From positions 3,526,501-3,590,500 of the forward strand of contig OX439043.1 of assembly GCA_949317995.1 (NCBI GenBank): 64,000 nucleotides of DNA, in the 5' to 3' direction. The position numbers were made by a program, and so were the translations under genes. The DNA is from Acholoe squamosa (taxonomy: Eukaryota; Annelida; Polychaeta; Phyllodocida; Polynoidae). Shown in pieces: positions 22,208 through 32,527 of this stretch. Below the pieces are notes generated by a model. That model saw only the letters and a list, made by a program, of their open reading frames with translations, had not been told where the DNA came from and searched no databases. The stretch's first letter is position 1. Each line of letters starts with the position of its first letter.

Positions 22208-22509
22208 CACTGTAAAAACAGTGTTTAGGATTAAACACCAGTGTTTAGAAGTTAAACACTTGGTTAAACACTTATTTGTCCCACTTTTCTCAACACTTTG
22301 TAAGTGTTAAACACGTTTAATTTTAAACATGCTTAACTAGGAAGTGTTTAACCAAGTGTTTAAATGCTAAACACTTAAACACTTCAGTGTTTAGGTGTTT
22401 GAGAATAAGTGTTTAAACGCTAAACACCTAAACACTTCAAGTGTTTAGATGTTTAAATATTGGTGTTGAGAAAATTTGGTGTGTATCTTTAAACACCTTT
22501 TTTGCAGTG
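22208..22509. mobile_element. MITE with CACTGTAAAAAC...TTTTTTGCAGTG ends
   Basis: 302 bp with inverted ends CACTGTAAAAACAGTG and CACCTTTTTTGCAGTG. The interior consists of repeated GTGTTTAAACAC-like pieces in both orientations, giving many alternative hairpins. The CACTGYAAAAA end resembles MITEs common in fish and invertebrates that are usually placed in hAT. No 8-bp duplication is readable. Confidence 0.65.
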
Positions 22510-22808
22510 TGGCAGCAAAGCATTTTATACCCTTATTGTATGCATGAGGCATGAACACGGCCCTACTTTGTACCTAAAGATGTAAGCCCTTGGAGAAGAG
22601 GTGGTGGGGGGGGGCATTCCATGGGTGCCATGTGTAAACAGGACTTCAAGGGAAATTGTGTTAGGCTGTGAAAACCTTAATAATGGTCCGATTTGCTGCG
22701 CATAAAAAAAAACTGATGTCATCCAGGGTCCAAGCGATCTGGCAGTCTGGCAATTTCAACAGCCAATGAGAAAATTTCCTTTATTTACTGTAGATTTTTT
22801 ATTGGGCA
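22510..22808. other. Spacer, nothing recognised
   Basis: About 300 bp between two foldback elements with no coding or element signal apart from short G and A runs. Confidence 0.35.
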
Positions 22809-23285
22809 TTATATAACAACTGGTCCCCATCATGTTGGCTGTTATCAGTGCTTGTATCGCAAGGTACCAGATAAAGCAATGGTGGCCCCACTGGATGACC
22901 TGGAACCTCGGTATAGGGCTATGTATGGACGATTAGTGGGTCGGCCATTGCTTGATCTGGCACCTGGTGAGATATTAAAGAACTGATAAGAACCAGCATG
23001 ATAGGTACCAGGTGTTACATAATCTACCCAAAAAGTCCTGCTGTTAATACTGGGAAATTATTTGATTGGTTAATAATGCATCCTGGGTCAACCCTATAGG
23101 GCTCAGTATTGAGGTCCAGTGTGTCCGCCATTGCTTGACCTGGGAACTGGTGAGATAAGCACTGATAACAACCCGCATGATGGGTACCAGTTGTTACATA
23201 ATGTACCCAAAACATTCTGCAGTGAATTGAAGGAATTACCCCATTGGTTGATAATGTATCCCGGGTGAGCCCTACAGAGTATGCA
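22809..23285. mobile_element. Foldback element with duplicated right half
   Basis: The left arm (22809-22890: AACAACTGGTCCCCATCATG ... GGTACCAGATAAAGCAATGG) is the inverse of the segment 22940-23023. The second half is then repeated in direct orientation at 23024-23285 (shared GCCATTGCTTGA, ACTGATAA and GGTACCAGNTGTTACATAAT). Related pieces occur at 5955-6105 and 59610-59690. Confidence 0.6.
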
Positions 23286-23321
23286 GATTGTGGAACAGCA
23301 CACAGCCCATCCTTGTCTCTC

Positions 23322-25554
23322 ACTTAACTCTTTACGGCAGACTAACCTAAAGACGACCACATACCTTGAGTCATCCACCCGTCATCTTGACTTAACCCTT
23401 TAAGGCAGAGTAACCTAAAGACGACCACATACCTTGAGTCGTTCGCCCGTCATCTTGACTTAACCCTTTAAGGCAGACTAACCTAAAGACGACCACATAC
23501 CTTGAGTCATCCACCCGTCATCTTGACTTAACCCTTTACGGCAGACTAACCTAAAGACGACCACATACCTTGAGTCATCCACCCGTCATCTTGACTTAAC
23601 CCTTTAAGGCAGACTAACCTAAAGACGACCACATACCTTGAGTCGTCCACCCGTCATCTTGACTTAACCCTTTAAGGCAGACTAACCTAAAGACGACCAC
23701 ATACCCTGAGTCGTCCACCTGTCATCTTGACTTAACCCTTTAAGGTAGAGTAACCTAAAGACGACCACATAACTTGAGTCGTCCACCCGTCATCTTGACT
23801 TAACCCTTTACGGCAGGCTAACCTAAAGACGACCACATACCTTGAGTCATCCACCCGTCATCTTGACTTAACCCTTTAGGGCAGACTAACCTAAAGACGA
23901 CCACATACCTTGAGTCATCCACCCGTCATCTTGACTTAACCCTTTAAGGTAGAGTAACCTAAAGACGACCACATAACTTGAGTCGTCCACCCGTCATCTT
24001 GACTTAACCCTTTACGGCAGGCTAACCTAAAGACGACCACATACCTTGAGTCATCCACCCGTCATCTTGACTTAACCCTTTAGGGCAGACTAACCTAAAG
24101 ACGACCACATACCTTGAGTCATCCACCCGTCATCTTGACTTAACCCTTTAAGGCAGACTAACCTAAAGACGACCACATACCTTGAGTCGTCCACCCGTCA
24201 TCTTGACTTAACCCTTTAGGGCAGACTAACCTAAAGACGACCACATACCTTGAGTCGTCCACCCGTCATCTTGACTTAACCCTTTAGGGCAGACTAACCT
24301 AAAGACGACCACATACCTTGAGTCGTCCACCCGTCATCTTGACTTAACCCTTTAGGGCAGACTAACCTAAAGACGACCACATACCTTGAGTCGTCCACCC
24401 GTCATCTTGACTTAACCCTTTAGGGCAGACTAACCTAAAGACGACCACATACCTTGAGTCGTCCACCCGTCATCTTGACTTAACCCTTTAGGGCAGACTA
24501 ACCTAAAGATGACCACATACCTTGAGTCGTCCACCCGTCATCTTGACTTAACACTTCAGAACAGACTAACCTAAAGATGACCACATACCTTGAGTCGTCC
24601 ACCCGTCATCTTGACTTAACACTTCAGAACAGACTAACCTAAAGACAACCACATACCTTGAGTCGTCCACCCGTCATCTTGACTTAACCCTTTAGGGCAG
24701 ACTAACCTAAAGACGACCACATACCCTGAGTCGTCCACCTGTCATCTTGACTTAACCCTTTAGGGCAGACTAACCTAAAGATGACCACATACCTTGAGTC
24801 GTCCACCGGTCATCTTGACTTAACACTTCAGAACAGACTAACCTAAAGACAACCACATACCTTGAGTCGTCCACCTGTCATCTTGACTTAACCCTTTAAG
24901 GCAGACTAACCTAAAGACGACCACATACCCTGAGTCGTCCACCCGTCATCTTGACTTAACCCTTTAGGGCAGACTAACCTAAAGATGACCACATACCTTG
25001 AGTCATCCACCCGTCATCTAACCTAAAGACGACCACATACCCTGAGTCGTTCGCCCGTCATCTTGACTTAACCCTTTAGGGCAGACTAACTAAAAGACGA
25101 CCACATACCTTGAGTCATCCACCCGTCATCTTGACTTAACCCTTTAGGGCAGACTAACCTAAAGACGACCACATACCTTGAGTCGTCCACCCGTCATCTT
25201 GACTTAACCCTTTACGGCAGACTAACCTAAAGACGACCACATACCTTGAGTCATCCACCCGTCATCTTGACTTAACCCTTTACGGCAGACTAACCTAAAG
25301 ACGACCACATACCTTGAGTCGTCCACCCGTCATCTTGACTTAACCCTTTAGGGCAGACTAACCTAAAGACGACCACATACCTTGAGTCGTCCACCCGTCA
25401 TCTTGACTTAACCCTTTAGGGCAGACTAACCTAAAGACGACCACATACCCTGAGTCGTTCGCCCGTCATCTTGACTTAACCCTTTACGGCAGACTAACCT
25501 AAAGACGACCACATACCTTGACATACATTGAGTCGTCCACCTGTCATCTTGACT
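23322..25554. repeat. 68-bp satellite, about 33 copies
   Basis: Tandem array of a 68-bp unit: TTAACCCTTTAAGGCAGAC, TAACCTAAAGACGACCACAT, ACCTTGAGTCGTCCACCCGT, CATCTTGAC. Variation clusters in a few sites (AAGG/ACGG/AGGG; GTCG/GTCA), giving higher-order sub-blocks. One unit near 25019 is truncated. The TTAACCCTTTAAGG start matches the ends of the TTAA foldback family. Confidence 0.95.
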
Positions 25555-26081
25555 TTCACACCTTTACATGTATTCCCTGGGCTTGGGGCCCTGATATTGT
25601 TGAAATAGAGGTGTTATAATGCCACTTGGAATTATCTTTTAGAACATAACAAGTGATTGTAGTTGTATAATTATGCACTAAGTTAGTCATGTTATATTTG
25701 TTTTCATCATGATCAACTGGCCATTGCTTCAAAAATTTCAGACTTTGGTTGCATATTTTGAAAATTGAAATAGCTCACAATGTCATGTACACCATATTAA
25801 CTATAAACATAGCTAAATGATAATACTAGATGATAGCACAAACAAAAGTACAGATATCTTAGATACTTTCAGTGAAAGACTTATTTTCTAGAACATAACA
25901 ATTTCACCATGAGACGTCCATTTCACCTTGAGCCAACCACCCTTACTCAGTTAATCATACATTTAATTTGATAGAAAACATTGATTATGTAGGATCACAT
26001 CACAATATTCATACCTAGAATAGTTTGGCTTACAAAATTTGACTAGATAATGTTCTGATGCAACTTTCTCTGTACTCCTAC
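25555..26081. other. Intergenic, nothing recognised
   Basis: AT-rich unique sequence with no coding or element signal that I can support. Confidence 0.4.
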
Positions 26082-26087
26082 CGTTAT

Positions 26088-26379
26088 CAGGGGCGTAGGA
26101 AAAAGGCGGGGGCCAGGGGGGCCCAAAAATTTACCAAGAAGTCATAATGAAATGTAAAAGCAGCTAAAACTTTCCATTCCAAATTAGATTAATATGTTAA
26201 AGGGATAGCGAAAATGGAGCCCTGAGCCTCAAATCAGATCTAAAATTCACCAAAAATACTTTTCTAATAAATTCTATTATAGGTATGTATAGGCATCATC
26301 ATGCTCGAGCCGATAATTCAAGGTTTTCAAGTTGGGTCCCCGCTCGGCCCTCAATGAGGATTTGCTTCCTATGCCTCTG
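26088..26379. mobile_element. MITE with CAGGGGCGTAGGAA ends, 6-bp TSD
   Basis: 292 bp from CAGGGGCGTAGGAAAAAGG to TTGCTTCCTATGCCTCTG (ends are imperfect inverted repeats). It is flanked by CGTTAT at 26082-26087 and 26380-26385. A second copy is at 58832-59125; both share a GCTAAAACTTTNCATYCCAA interior. Confidence 0.7.
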
Positions 26380-26385
26380 CGTTAT

Positions 26386-26867
26386 TAGTATGAACAGGAG
26401 GTATGAGATACCGGGAGCATTATTATAACGTCTAGTGCAGGGTTATTATAGTGCATATTGAAGGTTTAGCTAGAGCAATGCCTATATAATGCAGGATGAG
26501 GAATACTACCTGCATTTTGCTGAGATTTGCAATATCCATGGGCATAACAGTGCCTCTTTATTCTAATTCAGCTATTATCAAACATACTTTTTTCTTTATG
26601 ATCCAGCATCTAAAACTATGCCATCTTATTGCATAGTTATGTGAGACACTTATTCCTTTTTTAGATTGACAGTTTAATGAAAAGGGCTTTATTAAAAGGG
26701 TGGGTCTTAGGTGGACGCCTCTAGGTGCAAAGTGGGCGTCTCAAGTTGAAAATAAACCAAACAGAATGTTCTTAGAAAGGTTGATAAACTAGAAGAAAAC
26801 TATACACATGGATTTCCAAAGTACAACAGGTACAAAAGCCCAATTAATTATCTTTCATTCATTCAGG
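26386..26867. other. Intergenic, nothing recognised
   Basis: AT-rich sequence with no gene or clear element. Confidence 0.35.
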
Positions 26868-27123
26868 TTAATCTACCCTAAAAGCTGCTGATGCAGGAGT
26901 GCATCATGCCCATTGTTCAGCATGATACTCTAATGAAGTGCTGGCAAGACTGCTTGCCGGCACTTCATTGGAGCATCATGCTGATCCTCCAGGCATGTAT
27001 CAATCCCATAGGGTTGGCATGATGCTTGAATGCAGCCCTGGCGAGTTACTCGCCAAGGCTGCATTCATCATAAGGACCAATGGACATGATGCATTCGCGC
27101 ATCAGCGGCCCTTACAGGGTTAA
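26868..27123. mobile_element. TTAA-flanked foldback MITE, copy 1
   Basis: Bounded by TTAA (26868-26871 and 27120-27123). The left end CCCTAAAAGCTGCTGATGC pairs with the right end GCATCAGCGGCCCTTACAGGG. Inside are two stem units: GAAGTGCTGGCAAGACTGC with its inverse, and TGCAGCCCTGGCGAGTTAC with its inverse. A TTAA duplication and CCCTTT-type ends suggest piggyBac-like (or Kolobok) mobilisation; that is inference. Confidence 0.75.
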
Positions 27124-27146
27124 CCACTTCCCTTTATTGTATGTCC

Positions 27147-27188
27147 TAGTGAGTGTGAGTGTGTGAGTGTGTGTGTGTGTGTGTGAGT
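27147..27188. repeat. GTGTGAGT microsatellite
   Basis: Simple repeat of GTGAGTGTGTGTG type. Confidence 0.8.
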
Positions 27189-27737
27189 GGGGTTGTATTA
27201 CTAAGTGTGTTATTAAGATAGTTACTGTCTTCACACTGATAGATGGACAACAGGTGCCACTGCCACACCCCTCTCTAACCCTTACAGGGCTGGGGTGTCT
27301 TAGGGACTGGTCATTATTTATCAACAGCGGGGTGGTGGGTTTGAACTTTTGACTCCTCTTTCTTTTATTAAAAAAAAAATTCCTGCATGCTATTAAAGAT
27401 CAAAGAGGGACACCTCGGGGGGAGGGTGCAAAGAAATTTGACTGTCGTTGAGAGGGTCGTAACAAATTTTCACGAGGACATACGGTTTGATGGGGTGGGC
27501 AAAATCTTTTGTCCTCTTGTCTCGGGGAGCAAATTTTGTCAACCCCTCTGAACGGGGGGGGGGGGTATTTTTACCTGTTTTCAGTGAAAAATCCAATGTA
27601 TTATAAGAGGTTAAGGGGCACGTTCATGCATGATTTTCGACCCCTCCGTGAGAGGTAAAAGACTTTTCCTGTGTGTCTGCACCCAAAACCTCTAGATTTG
27701 CCTCTAGAGCTGATACATGAATATAATGCCGACAAGC

Positions 27738-29292
27738 TTCGCATGATAATAGGGCTACATTGGGGCACTAAAGCAACACAAGTAGACATTAAGTCTGGTA
27801 ATAGGGCTACAATGGGCACTAAACCAACACAAGTAGACATTAAGTCTGGTAATAGGGCTACATTGGGGCACTAAACCAATACAAGTAGACATTAAGTCTG
27901 GTAATAGGGCTACAATGGGCACTAAACCAACACAAGTAGACATTAAGTCTGGTAATAGGGCTACATTGAGGCACTAAACCAACACAAGTAGACATTAAGT
28001 CTGGTAATAGGGCTACATTGGGGCACTAAACCAACACAAGTAGACATTAAGTCTGATAATAGGGTTACATTGGGCACTAAACCAATACAAGTAGACATTA
28101 AGTCTGGTAATAGGGCTACAATGGGCACTAAACCAACACAAGTAGACATTAGGTCTGGTAATAGGGCTACATTGGGGCACTAAACCAACACAAGTAGACA
28201 TAAAGTCTGATAATAGGGCTACAATGGGGCACTAAACCAACACAAGTAGACATTAAGTCTGATAATAGGGTTACATTGGGCACTAAACCAACACAAGTAG
28301 ACATTAAGTCTGGTTATAGGGCTACATTGGGGCACTAAACCAACACAAGTAGACATTAAGTCTGGTAATAGGGCTACATTGGGCACTAGACCAACACAAG
28401 TAGACATTAAGTCTGGTAATAGGGCTACATTGGGGCACTGAACCAACACAAGTAGACATTAAGTCTGGTAATAGGGCTACATTGGGGCACTAAACCAGCA
28501 CAAGTAGACATTAAGTCTGGTAATAGGGCTACATTGGGGCACTAAACCAGCACAAGTAGACATTAAGTCTGGTAATAGGGCTACATTGGGGCACTAAACC
28601 AGCACAAGTAGACATTAAGTCTGGTAATAGGGCTACATTGGGCACTAAACCAACACAAGTAGACATTAAGTCTGGTAATAGGGCTACATTGGGGCACTAA
28701 ACCAACACAAGTAGACATTAAGTCTGGTAATAGGGCTACAATGGGGCACTAAACCAACACAAGTAGACATTAAGTCTGGTAATAGGGCTACATTGGGGCA
28801 CTAAACCAACACAAGTAGACATTAAGTCTGATAATAGGGCTACATTGGGCAGTAAACAAACACAAGTAGACATTAAGTCTGGTAATAGGGCTACATTGGG
28901 GCACTAAACCAACACAAGTAGACATTAAGTCTGGTAATAGGGCTACATTGGGCAGTAAACAAACACAAGTAGACATTAAGTCTGGTAATAGGGCTACATT
29001 GGGGCACTAAACCAACACAAGTAGACATTAAGTCTGGTAATAGGGCTACATTGGGCAGTAAACAAACACAAGTAGACATTAAGTCTGGTAATAGGGCTAC
29101 ATTGGGGCACTAAACCAACACAAGTAGACATTAAGTCTGGTAATAGGGCTACATTGGGGCACTGAACCAACACAAGTAGACATTAAGTCTGGTAATAGGG
29201 CTACATTGGGCACTAAACCAACACAAGTAGACATTAAGTCTGGTAATAGGGCTACAGTGGGGCACTAAACTAACACAAGTAGACATTAAGTG
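27738..29292. repeat. 51-52 bp satellite, about 30 copies
   Basis: Unit: GGCTACATTGGGGCACTAAA, CCAACACAAGTAGACATTAA, GTCTGGTAATAG. Copies alternate between GGGGCAC and GGGCAC (52 and 51 bp). Three consecutive paired units with GGGCAGTAAACAAACAC (28846-29060) show a higher-order dimer. The minus-strand frames it opens are artefacts of periodicity. Confidence 0.95.
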
Positions 29293-29819
29293 TGGGAGGA
29301 TCATGCTGTCCTTAAAGGGTAATGTTATTAACCTCGCCCTCAATATCCCTGGAACATGACCACCCTCTGCCCTACACAACAAGTTCTGTGATGCTACTTC
29401 ACCACCCATAGACTCACGTCTCCTTGTTACCAATGCCCTCAACGCCTCTTATCCCGTCTGAATGTCTCTCCTTTCCTCCCACTGAGCAAGATCTCGAGAA
29501 TTACTCAGGAATTTCTTGAGTCCTGACTCAACAACAACAAGAATAGAGATTTTCCCTGATTTTCCCTGGAAATTTGGACACGCCATAACATCTTATACTC
29601 GAGAAAGTTCTCTAGTCTAGATCTTGAGAATGGCTCAGGAATTTCTTGGGAAAGACTCGGGATATTCCCAGGAACTGGACATGTTTTTTTTTTCTCAAGT
29701 ATAAGGTGTTCTGGCATCTCCAAATTTCCAGGGAAATCACGTTCTCCTTGCCCAAGTTGTGAATGTTCCCATGTCCTGTTCAGTGGGCTCTGACCATCTC
29801 CGATCCCTCTCAACCTGTC
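29293..29819. other. Intergenic with short inverted pieces
   Basis: Contains facing segments around GATCTCGAGAATTACTCAGG, GGAATTTCTTG and TTCCAGGGAAAT (29490-29740), which read like a decayed foldback element. No gene. Confidence 0.35.
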
Positions 29820-30182
29820 CTGGAGGGTGTTGCTTCTATTGTAAAAAGAGCTGTGAGTATGTGTCCTCTTTTCTAAACAAGTCATGCACTGCTTCACCTA
29901 AGTACTTGCACTCACCACATTAGTCTGAAAAGTCACCTGCCTTGTTTAAAATAGAGAGAGCTGCACTACCAGGTACCTACTCATGTCACACGCTCTATAG
30001 TTTATTATACTGACTGACTTCTCCCAACTAGTTACCTACTCAAATCCCCCTTTTTTAGCACCATACTTGAATGACCACTTGTGAGCAACAAAAGGGACAA
30101 GTTATAGCTACATGAAAAGAAAGGACTGGAAACAAGGGCATTTTTAGCCAGCTCTTCCTTTTACTATAGGAGCAACACCCTC
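29820..30182. mobile_element. GGAGGGTGTTGCT foldback element, copy A
   Basis: About 363 bp with inverted ends GGAGGGTGTTGCTTCTATTG and ACTATAGGAGCAACACCCTCC, followed by AAAAGAGCTG and preceded by CAGCTCTTCC. Copy B follows in tandem at 30203-30560 with high identity. Confidence 0.7.
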
Positions 30183-30202
30183 CGGACCCTTCAAAACCTC
30201 TC

Positions 30203-30560
30203 CTGGAGGATGTTGCTCCTATTGTAAAAAGAGCTGTCAGTATGTGCCCTCTTTTCTAAACAAGTCATGCACTGCTTCACCATTCAACTTGCACTCACCG
30301 CATTAGTCTGAAAAGTCACCTGCCTTGTTTAAAATAGAGAGAGCTGCGCTAACAGGTACCTACTCATGTCACACACTCTATAGTATATTATACTGACTGA
30401 CTTCTCCCAACTAGGTACCTACTCAAATCCCCCTTTTTTAGCACCATACTCGAATGTCCACTTGTGAGCAACAAAAGGGACAAGTTATAGCTACATGAAA
30501 AGAAAGGACTGGAAACGAGGGCATTTTTAGCCAGCTCTTCCTTTTACTATAGGAGCAACA
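30203..30560. mobile_element. GGAGGATGTTGCT foldback element, copy B
   Basis: Nearly identical tandem partner of copy A, with the same inverted ends and interior (GTCACCTGCCTTGTTTAAAA, AGCAACAAAAGGGACAAG). A diverged third copy is at 60985-61350. Confidence 0.7.
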
Positions 30561-30567
30561 CCATCCC

Positions 30568-31150
30568 GATCCCTTTCAACCCGTCCTGACCCTTCTAAAC
30601 CTCTCCCGACCCCTCTCAATCCGTCCTGACCCTTCTAAACCTCTCCCGACCCCTCTCAACCCCTCCTGACCCTTCTAAACCTCTCCCGACCCCTCTCAAC
30701 CCGTTCTGACCCTTCTAAACCTCTCCCGACCCCTCTCAACCCATCCTGACCCTTCTAAACATCTCCCGACCCCTCTCAACCCGTCCTGACCCTTCTAAAC
30801 CTCTCCCGACCCCTCTCAACCCGTCCTGCACCTTCTAAAGCTCTCCCGACCCCTCTCAACCCGTCCTGACCCTTCTAAACCTCTCCCGACCCCTCTCAAC
30901 CCGTCCTGCTCCTTCTAAACCTCTCCCGACCCCTCTCAACCCATCCTGACCCTTCTAAACCTCTCCCGACCCCTCTCAACCCGCCCTGCTCCTTCTAAAC
31001 CTCTCCCGACCCCTCTCAACCCGTCCTGACCCTTCTAAACCTCTCCCGATCCCTCTCAACCCGTCCTGCTCCTTCTAAACCTCTCCCGATCCCTCTCAAC
31101 CTGTCCTGCTCCTTCTAAACCTCTCCTGACAACTGCCAATCTTTCCTGGC
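30568..31150. repeat. 40-bp CT-rich satellite, about 14 copies
   Basis: Unit: CTCTCCCGACCCCTCTCAAC followed by CCGTCCTGACCCTTCTAAAC. It has strong strand asymmetry (pyrimidine-rich + strand), so it could form triplex or R-loop structures. The end units decay. Confidence 0.95.
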
Positions 31151-32140
31151 CGCTCTAAAACTCTCCCGAACCTTCTGAGTTTGAGTTTGAGTTTTGGATA
31201 TCTTTTATTCACACAATCACATATATAGTGGTCTACCTGTTTTTGTGAATTCGGGTCGACCACACCCTAACTATATATAATTCATTCTGATGTAGCCATA
31301 GCAAGCTATATAGATACATAAATCAGTAATCGTTTCAACATTACACTAGTCGGTAGCATGGCTGGGGCTATAGCCTGGTTGACATTAATGAGCACAGGGG
31401 TGGGGCCCTTGATGGGGGGTCCCCAATTTCCCATGTCGATTTAAGAAATTATCATGTCACTGTGTCGATTTTAAGATATATCCATGTCACTGTGTCGATT
31501 TTAAGAAAAGGTCATGTCCCCATGTCGATTTTAAGAAAGCTCAAAAATGCCCATGTCGCCATGTCGAATTTAGGGGTCTAGAGCAATAGGGGTGCTTACA
31601 CAGGCCGATTACTCACAATCAAGCTGGGGTGTGGCTTATTATGTGGTGTTCAACTTATATGTGAGGTACAATCAATGGATGCTCCCTGTAAAACATGTGG
31701 AGTCCACGCCCGTGTCTGTCAGTGTCTGTAAAAGCCTGACAATGTTCGTTGACAGCTTTATATGTGTGACAATAGCCTGTTGACAGCTGCTGAGGATGGA
31801 GGCACATAACCTACTGTCAACTGGTGAACCCTGCTCTAAGGGCGGCCCCACACCCTCACCATACTGCTACAATGTATTAAAAAGCAGTGGTGGATACAGG
31901 AATTGGAAAATGAGGGCATACATTTTTTTTTAAATGATTAAAAACCATGATATCCCTCTTTTCTTATAGAATTTGGAGAAAAAAAATACCTTGTTACACT
32001 GCCCCTACACCATAGAATTATGAAATTGGTAAAGTTTGACTTATTTATAATTTGAAATATTCAGGCCAACTCTGACATTCGGGATGCAAGTTTGTGCGGC
32101 ATGCAGGGTGTTGCGGATCCATGATGGCGTGAACATTTGT
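31151..32140. other. Intergenic with a short decayed tandem repeat
   Basis: At 31420-31575 a roughly 40-bp unit (CATGTCGATTTTAAGAAA type) recurs about four times. At 31885 a piece with GCAGTGGTGGATACAGG resembles the start of the CAGGGGCGGATCC MITE type. No gene. Confidence 0.4.
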
Positions 32141-32155
32141 CTCCTGCAGAGTGGT

Positions 32156-32268
32156 GGGCATGGGGCATGGGACATGGGGCATGGGGCATGGAGCATGGGG
32201 CATGGGGCACGGGTGGGGCATGGGGTACAGGCCACGCAGGGCATGGGACATGGAGCATGGGGCATGAT
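32156..32268. repeat. GGGCATG minisatellite
   Basis: Degenerate short repeat of GGGCATGGGRCATGGGGCAT type. Confidence 0.8.
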
Positions 32269-32527
32269 CCTAGAGATTATTCGGAATACAAAATCCTCCA
32301 ACAAACACTTAATTTACAACATACAAACATAAAGGGGTAGGCGTCCCTGCGTCTCCTGTCTTAAACTGATTTGTTCTTATCTGCTCTTTGTATGAAATCC
32401 ACTTTTGTTTATTTCATCCAGAGGTCTCGGAAACCTTATTCAGGTAGCTTTATTAACAGAGCCATAAGACGTCCTAGATGTATAAGTTATTCATGTATTC
32501 AGTGTGTGAGTGTTTTGTGAGACATGG

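Noticed and set aside
23322..25554. CRISPR-like array
   Set aside because: The whole 68-bp unit is conserved with no variable spacers, and the context is a eukaryotic genome; it is a satellite.
27601..29442. Minus-strand frames repeating VYLCWFSA-type peptides
   Set aside because: Produced by the 51-52 bp satellite; frames shift with each 51/52 change and never extend beyond the array.
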